Positions 37,601-48,165 are shown, counted from the first letter of the stretch. The stretch: 64,000 nt of DNA from Haliotis asinina (GCF_037392515.1 NC_090291.1:19446001-19510000), one strand, 5' to 3'. Program-made: numbers and translations. Notes: generated by a model not told the origin, from the letters alone.

Positions 37601-37601
37601 T
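31603..37601 (-). CDS. Gene C: signal peptide + two beta-defensin-like modules + trypsin-fold pseudoprotease, 376 aa
   Basis: Exons: 37601-37523 (MVALRLLTLGLVLISQAVAQ signal), 36865-36746, 36157-35984, 35115-34923, 33896-33766, 33105-32962, 32556-32417, 31752-31603 (stop TGA); 1131 nt, all phases agree. Defensin-like 1 is C-x7-C-x3-C-x11-C-x5-CC and defensin-like 2 is C-x6-C-x4-C-x13-C-x5-CC, followed by a basic stretch and a nine-Thr run (likely O-glycosylated stalk). The trypsin domain has the activation motif TGRILGG and Asp102 (ADDIAILTLE), but His57 is Ser (LTTSSCV) and the Ser195 motif reads RDKGG, so Gly193 is Arg and Ser195 is Lys. It is the closest relative of gene B in exon sizes and the His-to-Ser change. 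It is a secreted dead protease homologue; a ligand-binding or regulatory role is inferred. Confidence 0.92.
32615..32796 (-). mobile_element. SINE-A copy in gene C intron
   Basis: AAGCCGCTTTTAGCAAAATT, ATAACGGCGAGGGACTCC, GAAACCGAACCCGGGCC, TACGGCGTGACTAGCGAACG and ACCGCGAGGCTACCCC. It sits just upstream, in transcript sense, of the pre-Ser exon. Confidence 0.85.
33300..33545 (-). mobile_element. SINE-B copy in gene C intron
   Basis: GACAATCCAGTGATTAACAG, CATGAGCATCGATCTG, CATGTGTCAACCAGGTCAGC and CTCTTACGACAAGTTTGG, ending near AGATCTTCACGGGT. Near full length, diverged. Confidence 0.8.
34040..34250 (-). mobile_element. SINE-B copy in gene C intron
   Basis: TAGTGAGTATAGTTTTACGC, CCAGACAATCCAGTGATCAG, CATGAGCATCGATCTACGCA and GTCCTAGTCGCCTCTCACGA. 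Internal deletion of the CAGCGAGC section. Confidence 0.8.
35210..35366 (-). mobile_element. SINE-A copy in gene C intron
   Basis: GTGAGTGGGTTGGGTTCTAC, CCAGCAATATCACACTAGTA, AGGTATCGAACCCGGGCC and CACTGGACTACCCCACCGCC. Confidence 0.85.
35625..35800 (+). mobile_element. SINE-B fragment in gene C intron
   Basis: CTTGTCGTAAGAGGCAACTA, ACACATGTCATCGCTT, ATTGGATTGTCTGGTCCAGA and GACCACCGTCATATGGCTGG. Head and tail are eroded. Confidence 0.75.
37195..37410 (+). mobile_element. SINE-B relic in gene C first intron
   Basis: CAGTGAAGATCAGGGTTAGG, TGCTTGTCTTATGAGGCGAT, AGTGGTCAGGCTTGGTTCAC, ATATGTCATCGTTTCGCAGT and TAGATCGATGGTCAT in the expected order. Confidence 0.65.
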
Positions 37602-37639
37602 GATGGTCTTACTCAAAGGATAATTGCATAACTAAGCTC

Positions 37640-37646
37640 TTTTATA
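37640..37646 (-). promoter_or_regulatory. TATA box of gene C
   Basis: TATAAAA in CCATATAAAAGAG on the minus strand, 39 bp above the ATG at 37601. A start site ~30 bp downstream would leave a leader of only about 10-15 nt. Confidence 0.6.
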
Positions 37647-37659
37647 TGGAACCTTTAAC

Positions 37660-39064
37660 TAATGGCTTTTCTATTCAAATATTTGAACTAAAGGCGTCCC
37701 AAAGAACCGTATTGTTGGGGAGGAACTGTTAACGATATTTAGCTTTATTTCATGAATGTTTCCTTGGCACACCAATTAACGTACTGGATTAACAACACCC
37801 TTTTTGTCTTTTAGCACATTCTTATTTACACATCGTTGTGAATTACAAACCCATACAAGCGCTATGATTAGGTGGGATACGCAAAGAAGACCGAGATTAA
37901 ACCAGATTTCAAATACAAACATGTTGGTGAAAACATTGTTTCAAACTGTGGAGGTGCAAAATTACAAATCTCTTGTGAGGTGTGCAGAGTGTGACGTGCA
38001 TCCCACGCTTTGTGAATGTGAACCTGCAAAGGTGTGCATGTGCATTTTCCAAATTCACTCCAAAGTAAAAAATGCTCTGTTCAACCCTCAAACGTTGCAA
38101 TCTGTATCTATCTTTCATCTTTCGTACGTGCATGTAGCATCTGAACGGTTCTCAGGGCCTTGTGCTATTTTTTCAGGAATTGAAGTCAATTAATTGCCAT
38201 TGAACAAGAGGGAAATGGGTATATATACAGTCTTTCAACTCTTTCCACTTTTGGCACTGCATTTTTTGCAAATGACGTTTTTGTTGTTCCTTTCAATCTA
38301 AAAGTGTTTCTCCGTGACTTGACAGTAGCCTACTTTTAATGTCACGGTGATCGCCTATTAAAAGGTGTCCAAATGACTGTCATTATATTTTCGTCATTTT
38401 TTTTATTAAGTCATTCCGGTCATGTTCCTTGTAAGCCACTGAGAAACATGAGGTTACATGTATGCACTTTTACTATGAAACGGATGACGAAAGAAATGTT
38501 TGCAGTCCCAAAAGACTGATAGACTCTAACTTACTTACGCTATTCTGATCACAGTTGCTCTAAGTTCTGTTTCCCCCCTTTCACACCTTAACTTATGTCT
38601 ACCACTTCGTGTTATCGGAAACTGAATGATAAACATTTAATGTAGGAATTCGGTGTATTTGTCAGCACCCGTTTAAACAACTGATCCTTGAGTCTCTCGG
38701 ATTTCCGTCCTGTGCGACAAGAAGACACACGCTCAAAACTGCCTTAGTTCACTCAGCAGAAACTGGGTACCTGTTTGGATAAGTCATTAACCGTAAGCGT
38801 CCCAGAGATGCAGTTTGGGTTACACAGAGTAATAAGGTCGACAATGGTATATGCGATTGACGAACGGTAGTGCGGCATAGAGTTTGGTTCTATTTAAATT
38901 GCATTATTTATTAGCATATCAAAACGTGGGTGGAAAGCAAGATGTGGGCAATCACCGTGGGGCGAAACCAACGAGCACACGTATGATGCTGTCAAATGTC
39001 GGAATAAAATTATGGAAACTCGAACTATTGCTCGTTAGTTTTCGGCATGCCTACACTTGAGGGA
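37660..39064. other. Intergenic spacer between genes D and C
   Basis: A 129-codon plus-strand frame (37804-38193) is the longest here. It has scattered Cys but no recognisable domain, and I do not call it a gene. Otherwise AT-rich, with no feature seen. Confidence 0.5.
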
Positions 39065-39216
39065 AACAGTGAGCGAGTGAGTACTATAGTATTACGCCGA
39101 TTTAGCCATATTCCAGCGACTCCAGACTCCAGAAAGAGGCTGACACACTGTCCCCATGCTGGGACATCGAAGCGTGGTCTTCAGCAGTTTAACTATTAGC
39201 TACCCCAACCGCCCCG
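39065..39216 (-). mobile_element. SINE-A copy, eroded
   Basis: GAGCGAGTGAGTACTATAGT, ATTACGCCGATTTAGCCATA, TCCAGCGACTCC and TAGCTACCCCAACCGCCCC. The B-box region is damaged. Confidence 0.75.
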
Positions 39217-40131
39217 GAAAGGGCAACACCTCTGCAATCACCTTCTTTCGCCTTAGACGACTTGCAACCCATTCCTCACCTCACAGCTGCGGTATAGTGT
39301 AAAACAATAGTAAACAAACTGTTTTTCAGTGCTTTTATTCGAAAATAATATGTAAGGTTACATCGTTCATAGTATGAACGCATACAAAATTTTAATCATT
39401 CTTAAAAAGTCACCTCCCTGTGGACATTCAACTTTCTACACCTAATGACCTTATGAACACCATTGCATTGTCTGTGCCAGTGAATTTTCTTTGTCTAATG
39501 AAGATTGGTTACGAGTTGTAACACATGAGCTAGTATCATCACATTTGCAGTTCATAATGAATTAAGAGCCAATGTGATAACTCTTGATTTGCTATGAACC
39601 ATCTGTACTACATTTAGATTGGTTAGAGGAGAATTGTGAAAGAGAGACATTACATTTCATGACAAATGAACTATATTGTCGTTATATTTCCTGGGACAAC
39701 TAACGTTTGCACCAATGTCACGACATTTGCTCTGCTTAATGACAAGTGAACTAATGTCATTCAATGTTCTGTGCCTACTAAACTATAAACCAATGACACT
39801 GCATTTACTCTGTTTTTGACCAGTGAAGCAATCTCATTCCATGTTCGATTCTGTGCCCACTGAACCATGAAACAGTAACACTACACAGTTCTGCTTAATG
39901 AACAGAAACCAATGTCATTCCACGATCTTTACCTACTCAGTGAATCAGTGCTATTACACACTACCTTACATACACACTACTATACAACGGCATTTTATTT
40001 TAAAATAAGGACGTCGTTAACATGTAGATAATAATCGTTTCACATATACCTCTTCAGGCATCTAAAAAGCTTCTTCAAGTTGAAAGTGATCTGATCATAA
40101 CGTTCGCGGTGATTAATGTCATTCCTGCCCA
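39217..40131. other. Spacer downstream of gene D with loose internal repeats
   Basis: Loosely repeated ~60-bp units carrying ACCAATGTCA, TTCTGTGCC, AATGAACAGTGAACCAATG and TCATTCCATG variants at about 39420-39960. No coding exon seen. Confidence 0.5.
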
Positions 40132-43100
40132 TCAGGACCTCGCACTATTTATCCATGAGACATAGCCAGGCACAAAGGCGTAGACACCCGGTGCCCTTCG
40201 CCGTCCACATCCTCTTCCGAAAGAAACGATACCCATGACTTTCCAGTTGGTGCCGGAACTACACATCAAAGGGCCTCCAGAGTCCCCCTTGAAAATACAT
40301 CAAAAACAAAATATATGTAATGTATCTTAATTAGTTTCATGTTTTCTTACACTCGCCTCAGTATCTTCATATCTTCCAGATGGAGAATGATATTTTACTT
40401 CAGTATCGATGAAAAAAATTATTGTGAGCCGTCTTCATACCCTCGTTTGTTATAATGTAGTGATTCCACGGTTGTCTTATGCACAATGTGGTATATAGAG
40501 CCATGATTTAATCATATTCTCTTCAAATCACTCACATATTCATGCTCACTCAAAGCCGTTTTTTTGGATACATATATCATGGTTTCATATTCATGTTTAG
40601 ATATTGAACCCGATTTTAATACAAGATTTTATATTCATGATCAAATATTGAAGCTACGTTAGTACAGGGTTTCTTATTCATTAATAGATATTAAAACATA
40701 TTTTAGTACAAAATGTCATATTCTTTATTACATATTGAAAAAAATTAATACACGTTTTCATATTCATAATCAAATATTGAAGCTATTTTAGTGTCAGGTT
40801 TCCTACTCATTACAGCATATCAAAACATATTTTAGTACAAAATTCCATATTCATTATTACAAATTAAACACAAATAATACAAAATTTCATGTTCATGATC
40901 AAATATTGAAGCTACCTTATTGCAAGTTTTCTTACCCATTATTGCATATTAAAACATATTTTAGTACAAAATTTCACATTCATTATTACAAAGTAAACAC
41001 AAATAATACAATATTTCATGTTCATGATCAAATATTGAAGTTATTTCTGTACAAGGTTTCTATTTCAATATTGCGTACTAAAACATATTAGTACAAAATT
41101 TCATATTCACTATTACAAAAAATAACACAAGGTTTCATATTCATAACTAAATAGTTTGTACCCGACAAGAGTCTCTCCCTCCATATCTAACGTCGCCCGC
41201 ACAGATGTTGTTTGTGTCAAAGCTTCGAGATCCATATATCCTTCTGCATGTAGCACTGCTCACTATCGGCACTTTGACGCTCCGGAGAACATTCTCTGCC
41301 CGTAAATTTTGCTCTGAAAATAATGAAAGTTATTAATCACATTTTGTTAGAATTTTCAAATCCTAAATGATTCTTCTAACGTACGACATTAAACTCAACA
41401 TCTGACTTTCCCTGGGATTATTAGATGTTTGTTGTTGCGATTGGACGGGTGCGACTAACCGCGTGATTGCGAATGGTTCTTGTTTGGGTAAAGTTTGTAA
41501 TGTGTTCAGTGGTTGTTAGATCGTAAGAAGTTTACAAATATTTATGCATGATATCATATTCACCATTTGTAAGTCCCCAACCTGCGGCTACACATATTTC
41601 TCCAACCATGGCAGTGTCAGCTTCACTGGGGAGGCAGATAGGGCGAACACACTGCGACCATCTCAACCTTCTGCTCAGTGTGATGACTGCAACGTCGTTA
41701 GCTGAAACAGATAGGAATGTGTATACACTAAGAACTTAATTAAACACACCATGTATGTTTGCAGTAGGTTTTCAACATGTACTTACAACTCCTCGTGTTG
41801 CCCAAAATGGAGACATTCAGATATTTGAAATGTCATTTTGAGTGTGACACGATTCAAGATCAGTTCCGAGTGTAACCTCCATGTGACTCTCATCCCCATA
41901 CCTCTGTCAGCTTCCTGATCCTCTAAAGTGGTAGTCTCCGTCATTCCTCGTGCAATGTAGCTTCCAGCTGAGTCAGTGTTAGGGTACAGGTGGGTCCCTT
42001 TGTTGCACACAACGATCAGTCAAGTCGGACATATGTTCCAAAGGGTTATGATCGCGGCTCATTCAATATTGAGTTTTGTCAGTGGGTGCTTAACTAAGTT
42101 CTTTGTATATTCATTGGCACCATTGTCTTATTTTCTTAACTGCTTATTATTTAATCTCATTACTTACAACCCGTGAAGGTCCCTGGGTAGAATAGGCCTT
42201 CAGCAACCAATGCTTGCCATAAAAGGCGACTATGCTTGTCGTAAGAGGCGACTAGCGGGATTGGGTGGTCAGGCTCGCTGACTTGGTTGAAACATGTCAT
42301 CGGTTCCCAATTGCGCAGATCGATGCCCATGTTGTTGATCACTGGATTGTCGATTATTTACAGACCGCCGCCATATAGCTGGAATACTGCTGAGTGCGGC
42401 GTAAAACTAAACTCACTCCCTCAATCATTACTTACAAAAACGGTTGCTTCTATACCGAGGATGAACAGCGACTTGAGACACTCTGAGCATCGTAGCTCTG
42501 TTCCGACGAGTAGATCCGACTCCTATCCTCAACAGTCTTGGATTGACCACAACATTACGTCTTCTGAAACATCGATGCACATAACTATTACATTTAACCG
42601 AGATGAGGCCGAGATGCGGCATTGTCCTCGAACAAGAGGTAGGTCAGGCGTCCTGGAGCCTTACCAGTACCAGCGAAACACACAAAATGGCATTCATACG
42701 TTTGGGCTGTTCCCAACGACGTTTTAATGTATTTTGCACGTCTCTGGTGACATTACGTCAAAACGTTTGCTAGAAACATTGAAATGTTCGGGAATTCTGT
42801 CGCTTGTGTCCAGCGCCGTTGTATTGCTATAGCACATGTAAACTGACGAAAAACTGTCAAAAAATTGGTAAGTTCGGGAACTCTGGCGCTTGTGTCTCCC
42901 GCTGTTGTATTGCTATAACACTTGTAAATTGACGTAAAACTTCTCGCACTCACTCACTCACAATACACACCACCTACACGACACAGTGCGCAGCAGTGAG
43001 GACGTGTGTTTCGTCGATGATGCTGCCACCGCAGATGCTGCTTCGAGTTTGCACTACAGCCATCCAAGGGAACTGACAATCGGTGGACGCCTCCCCTCCC

Positions 43101-46100
43101 ACAATACGGTTGGATGCCACGTAAATCTGGGCAGGGCCGGTTACTTGGCTTACACCACAGTCTGTGAAAAAGTCCGATATAATGAACAATTAATTACACA
43201 ACCACCTGAGGTATACCGCATAGGATAAAAGATGAACAAATACCTACGGACCACACTGACTGTTTTAGGATTGATGTAAAACTAAGGAAGCGTAGCAGGG
43301 TCACAGTGGTTAAAAAACTGGTCTCACTCCAGTAATGTTCCTACGTAGGTCATGCCATCTCTTACTTAAGTGTTCCTACGTAGGATCAAATACTCACTAC
43401 GTAGGAGATAGTATGTCCTATGTCCTTGATATTAAGTTCACTTAGGAGATAGCGAGACCATTGTTTACACCGTAGCCCAACTGCGCTCACGTAGAAAACA
43501 AGCAAGATCACATTAAATTTCTTGTTATTCAGTGCACGTACAAATATAAACCTTGACACAAAATATTAATTGTATTTTCATTCAAATTGTATGCCCGTTA
43601 TTCTGGGATCATTAGCTTTGTAGGTTACTGTTTGTAACAACAATATAAATGCAAAAGTCATCCCTCTGAGACGAACATTTTTAATACAGACCATGTCACT
43701 GGGAAGACGACAGTCTGGATTGAGAGATTATGTTGCACATGACGTAGCCCGTAAAGAATTATCAATAATTCCTAATTTGGAGCCCACTTTGCATACAATT
43801 ATAAATACTTTCATGATTTATATGCAAACTTACATGAAGTAAGTGTTTAACTATTCTGTACTCTCTGAAAAATGCATATAACCGAGGTGTCAAACCACCA
43901 ATAAAATATAGATATTCGTCTCATTAATCTAAGGGGAGACCGAAACTTCTGCATTACGTCACGTCGTCTTTTTCAGATCTATTTCACGTCTTATCTTTTT
44001 GGTTATTTTCTTCTTTTTTTTATTAATTTGATTTTTTGCCTGTACGTGAAAATAATTACGGCTGTAATTAGAAAGTAAAGTAAAACTCTTGTCTTTCATT
44101 TTAAATAAATCATATAATTTCATCATTTATGAACTGGCACCAAAAATAATGCTGAACTGGTATATTCCGATTCATCAATCACCTTGCATCAACACAGATG
44201 AGGTGTACATAGTGACTGTATGAACAGATACATGTATACTTAGTGTTTCATTTTTTTACCGGCAGGTAGGGGTCCACATTGACAGTATCTGTAGAGTAGC
44301 TGGCACACCTGTGACGTGGGGAAACATTGGCGGAAGTACGGACAGTTTTCTCCACATCTGTCTGTGTCACGAAAAGGTACAAATAAGAGATGTAACTTCC
44401 CCAGAGAACAAATCTGAGACGTCTTTGTTCTTTTGTAAATAAATCTAATATATTAATCGCAGGGGATCTGGTACAGATTTATGAACAGCGCTGAACTTTC
44501 GTTATATTTGGGGTCACACTTTCTCAGCGAAGTACAAATTCTAATACTGTTTTTTAGTTAAGTCCCATCTGGGATTCGAATAAACAGTCTCAGAGTCAGG
44601 CACCTAGATGAGAGTGTGGGTTCGAATCCCGGATGTGACTCAACTAAAAAAAAATGCTAGAATTTGTGCTTTACTAAGAAAGTGGAATCCGAAATATAAT
44701 ATGTGTTATATTTGACCACTTTCTAAATGGCATTGTCTAATCAGCGTTGAACTGTTTAATACATTCCGAGATATCACTGTGAGATTTGAGCTGGCAAACC
44801 AACTAAACGTTGTTTGAGGCTGATTTGATGACGTTACCAATTGAGCCTTAAATGCCCTTTAAACTAACGCTATTTAAGCTTTAGATGCGAGATGAGAAGG
44901 TGAGTGAGTTTTACACCGCACTCAGCAATATTCCAGCCATATGGCGGCGGTCTGTAAATAATCGAGTCTGGATCAGACAATCCAGTGATCAACAACACGA
45001 GCATCGATCTGCGCAATTGGGAACCGATGAGATGTTTCAACCAAGTCAGCGAGCCCGTTAGTCGCCTCTTACAAGCATAGTCGCCTTTTATGGCAAGCAT
45101 TGGTTGCTGAAGGCCCATTCTACCCCGAGACCTTGACGGGTCGAGATGAGGAAGTGATCACTGGAATCTACAAAAAAGCTCTTGTCAGATTGTGTAAAGC
45201 CACAAGCCAAGTTAAATGAAGTCATGTGTCGTATTAAGTAAATTCCTCTGAATGAAACGGATTAACTTCACCAGGCCCAACACCATTCCTTATGGCAAAT
45301 CATATGAAATACATGTACATTTTTGTCTTTAAAGACACCAAAACGGCCCCATATCTTCCGTATGTGGAGTACTATTCTTGAGATCTTTTTTCACTGAGAT
45401 TCACTATTTACCCTTAGGCTATTACCCACTAAATCAATTGATATATTTTCGACCCGTGAAGATCCGGGAGAGACTTTATCTTCAGCAACCAGTGCCTGTG
45501 ATAAAAGGCGACTAACGGGATCATGAGGTCATGAGATCGCTCTTTTCATCATACCCCAACTGCATAAATCAATGATTGTGAAAGTGATCACTGGATTGTC
45601 TGGAGTCGATTATTTAATTACCGCCTCCATTTAGCGGGGACATTGTCAAGCTTGGCTTTAAATAACAATCAGTCGAAGTATATTTTCTGTTTTAATGTGT
45701 TTTTCAGAGCTTAAACACACAATCTAGAATATTAATAACTATTCAAAAAAATATAGGATATAATTCGTTGATACCACTGTGATTAATCTCTTGCGTTCCA
45801 CAGTAATTTGAACGAGTCAGATGATTCTTAACTTCTTTAGAGTAGTTTGCAGCCGACTAGCCTGGTGTTATTTGAAACATTAGTAACATGAATGTCGGAA
45901 AGAAAGTGATATTATTCAAAGGTTAACCGTGGTTTATATTTATCTGACACGCTTATTTAAAAACAAAATAAGAAACCCTGTCAAACATGTCTGAAAAACA
46001 TTTGACAAGATCTTTCACACACTTACTTTTTTGACCGTAACTGCATATCACCAGTGTCAGAAACCACAGAGCAAACACACAAATTCGCCACCAGAGACTC

Positions 46101-46129
46101 CAGGCGCTGTTCCCTTCACACCTACTCAT
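40132..46129 (-). CDS. Gene D: secreted Cys-module trypsin-like serine protease, 320 aa, intact triad
   Basis: Exons: 46129-46027 (signal; ALWFLTLVICSYG core), 44361-44260, 43161-42978, 42563-42436, 41701-41564, 41313-41162, 40287-40132 (stop TGA); 963 nt, phases 1,1,2,1,1,0. Residues 35-68 form a six-Cys module (C-x3-C-x5-C-x6-C-x6-CxC). The trypsin domain has the activation site SNRIVGGEA, His57 (LTAAHCV), Asp102 (SNDVAVITL), Ser195 (GDSGGPLMC), Asp189 six residues before Ser195 (DSCRGDS) and SFGRGCG/APGVYA around 216-226. This predicts cleavage after Lys or Arg. The linker Cys before RIVGG (DCGVSQ) likely ties the light chain to the protease domain. It is the only member of the cluster with every catalytic and activation feature intact, so it is a candidate partner or activator for the dead neighbours (inference). 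Confidence 0.93.
40560..41155. repeat. ~128-bp AT-rich tandem repeat in the last intron of gene D
   Basis: The marker ATGATCAAATATTGAAGC recurs at about 40637, 40766, 40894 and 41024, with parallel CATATTTTAGTACAAAAT blocks between. Spacing is 128-130 bp, about 4.5 copies. It lies between the pre-Ser exon and the Ser exon. Confidence 0.88.
42172..42424 (+). mobile_element. SINE-B copy, full length (best example here)
   Basis: Starts CCCGTGAAGGTCCCTGGG, then TAGAATAGGCCTTCAGCAAC, GCTTGTCGTAAGAGGCGACT, GGTCAGGCTCGCTGACTTGG, TGTCATCGGTTCCCAATTGC and CACTGGATTGTCGATTATTT, ending GAGTGCGGCGTAAAAC and CACTCCC. It lies 12 bp from the donor of a gene D exon (42436). Confidence 0.88.
43318..43462. 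mobile_element. Foldback (MITE-like) element
   Basis: Ends TGGTCTCACT (43319) and, inverted, AGCGAGACCA (43451). Inside are three TACGTAG palindromes (CCTACGTAGG twice) alternating with GAGATAG. No coding. It lies in the intron upstream of gene D's His exon. Confidence 0.45.
44260..44361 (-). other. Cys-rich module exon of gene D
   Basis: A phase-1/phase-1 exon that could shuffle freely. It encodes a 34-residue unit with Cys spacing C-x3-C-x5-C-x6-C-x6-C-x1-C (RCGENC..., ...YCQCG). Homologous exons: gene E 53155-53072 and, with fewer Cys, gene F 60896-60816 and gene G 63283-63402. I do not recognise the fold; the closing CxC differs from clip and defensin domains, which end in CC. Confidence 0.8.
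44495..44705. mobile_element. Large inverted-repeat MITE with tRNA B-box-like core
   Basis: Two ~80-bp arms pair: CACTTTCTCAGCGAAGTACA, AATTCTAATACTG and GGGATTCGAA on the left (about 44500-44580) match, inverted, TTCGAATCCCGG, TGCTAGAATTTGTGC and TTTACTAAGAAAGTG on the right (about 44624-44700). GGTTCGAATCC is a perfect tRNA B-box. First intron of gene D, next to the Cys exon. Confidence 0.7.
44893..45145 (-). mobile_element. SINE-B copy, full length
   Basis: GAGTGAGTTTTACACCGCAC, TCAGCAATATTCCAGCCATA, GTCTGTAAATAATCGAGTCT, CGATCTGCGCAATTGGGAAC and TCTTACAAGCATAGTCGCC, ending ACCTTGACGGGTC. Opposite orientation to the copies at 20850 and 42172. Confidence 0.88.
45450..45665 (+). mobile_element. 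SINE-B copy, decayed
   Basis: GACCCGTGAAGATCCGGGAG, CTTCAGCAACCAGTGCC, AAAAGGCGACTAACGGGATC and GATCACTGGATTGTCTGG; the tail is eroded. Confidence 0.75.
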
Positions 46130-47880
46130 GACTAGTGTTCAAATGAAGACATCTAACTTATCACACGGCTTTATTCAAAAATATATAAAGCAGGTACTTG
46201 TTGAAAATAACGATGATTATATCTACCATTGAACAACGATTGCTCGATGCTTTGTGTGACAACAGTTTGTAATCAAGGACGTGAAGATGGGCCAGGATGA
46301 ATGTATTACGACAATAGGGAAGGCACATGAAGGTCAAACAGGTGTGCGCTCGATAAACAACAGGATGTTTGTCTGTTTTGATGTCATCAATGGATGAAGT
46401 CACTATCGAAATATTTCATTGCTGAAACTACTTCAAACGAAAAGGATGTCTGTCACAATGACTGGACGATAGTATACCAAACAGCAAAAGAAACGCAAGT
46501 CTGTTTTTGTCAAGTTTTTAAATAGAAGACACAAACATGAGATTTCATTTTTTCGAAACTTACGTTTCTTTTGTAGTTCAGTATATTAATTGACGTACGG
46601 TGAATACAAGCGACAAAACCGTTCCCACATCAAGAAGAAATCTGCGGCTAAAGCACAGTCGATGGCACAACTGTATTATGAGAATATTCACACGCTACAT
46701 GATTATGTCCGAGACAACCTAACAAATTGTAACCTGCGTTCCACTCTCCGTGTATTATCAGTACACTTATATGTTATGATGATTCACTGTTATTAATATT
46801 GACCGTTGATTTATTGATATACGTACATGAAATGTTTTTCGCTTTTTGCTTTCATTTGATTTTCACGTTTTGCTTGTATGATCCAATTAACCGGACGTCT
46901 CTCTATCCGGACGATATTCGAGTGACGCCCAAACGTCCGCATAAACAGGGTTCGAATTATTCGGCTCAGCAGTATTACAGCTGTACGCTGATATTTGTAA
47001 ACAATTCGAATCTGAACCAGACAATCCAATAATCGTCACCACACGATATATGTGTATGAAAAGCTATGAAAAAAGGATGATACCATAGTGTTCGTATCCT
47101 GCCCCATCTGTGTCATAAACACATGCAATGCCTAGTCAACTGTTCCCCTGAGATATTTCGTGAACGTCAAGTCAAGATGAAAGTAAAGATAAGCACTTGC
47201 ATCTGACATTATTTTTGTCATTGACGTGTCTAATTTCGAAATTTTCTCCACAAGTCTGTCATAAAACACGCTGAATGTTTTATTGACGCATTGGGTGCAT
47301 GTAACCCTGATCAATCAACTCCGTTATTTTATATTTGTGGCCATATCACAAAACAAACATCAACATGTTTAACACATTTTGTTATAGCTTTTATTTAGGT
47401 GCACAGTTTTCCTACAAAGCGGAAGTTTTAACTATCAAAACAGATCAGTATAGTATTCTTGAGAATCTCCATTGGACGATTCGGACCTGAGCCAGTCTTG
47501 TGTGTATGTGTGTATGTGTGTATGTGTGTATGTGTGTGTGTATGTATGTATGTATGTATTTTGTGCGCGTGTATGTACGCGGGCATGTGTATGTGTGTGT
47601 TAGTATTCATGCTCTTTAAGTGTGTATGCGCCTGTGTGTCTCTAGGCGAGGTGAGTGTGACTGTTCATTTTTGTGAGATTCATGTGACTGACGTGTATAT
47701 CAATTTGCTTTTGTGTATTCTTTTTATTTGATCAGTCAGATGTGTGGAAATCTAGAAAATATGTTTTTCACAAATGTACACATGTAGAGGATTAAATGTC
47801 GACTAATTCTATTCAACACAAAAATCTATGCCGTGCGACAGTTTACTGTTTGCTGGAATGAGGTATGGTTGAAGAGGAAA
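46130..47880. other. Intergenic spacer between genes E and D
   Basis: Just upstream of gene D, a minus-strand TTTATATATTT (about 46178-46190) is a possible TATA box. A SINE-B scrap (CAGACAATCCAATAATCG, ~46965-47038) and a (TGTA/TG)n tract (47497-47610) lie further on. No exon supported. Confidence 0.5.
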
Positions 47881-47884
47881 TGTT

Positions 47885-48165
47885 AAATATCCCAGGCTCC
47901 ACCCACACCGACATCCCAGGCTATCTCACACCCACAGCACAGGTTACAACAACATCCCAGGCTACACCCACCCTCACATCCAAGGCTACACCCACACCCG
48001 CACCCGCACCCGCACCCGCACCCGCACCCGCACCCGCACCCGCACCCGCACCCGCACCCGCACCCGCACCCGCACCCGCACCCGCACCCGCACCCGCACC
48101 CGCACCCGCGCCCACACCCACACCCACACCCACATCCCAGGCTTCATCCACACCTACACCCTTTA
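47885..48165. repeat. (CACCCG)n microsatellite with CCCAGGCT-type flanks
   Basis: About 19 CACCCG hexamers (47997-48112) inside a CACCCACA/ATCCCAGGCTACACCC repeat. A fragment of the same flank (CACACCCACATCCCAGGCTA) recurs at 50498-50520 in a gene E intron. It lies 120 bp downstream of the gene E stop. Confidence 0.92.

Noticed and set aside
37804-38193. Plus-strand 129-codon Cys-containing frame
   Set aside because: Cys spacing fits none of the modules here, and no splice or promoter context was seen.
41548-41739. Plus-strand frame over a gene D exon (and similar plus-strand frames at 24658, 32997, 33833, 36676, 42986, 52624)
   Set aside because: They are antisense shadows of minus-strand S1 or Cys exons, which have splice sites and motifs.
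44615-44640. GGTTCGAATCCCGG as part of a true tRNA gene
   Set aside because: No cloverleaf with acceptor pairing could be drawn; the sequence is one arm of an inverted repeat.
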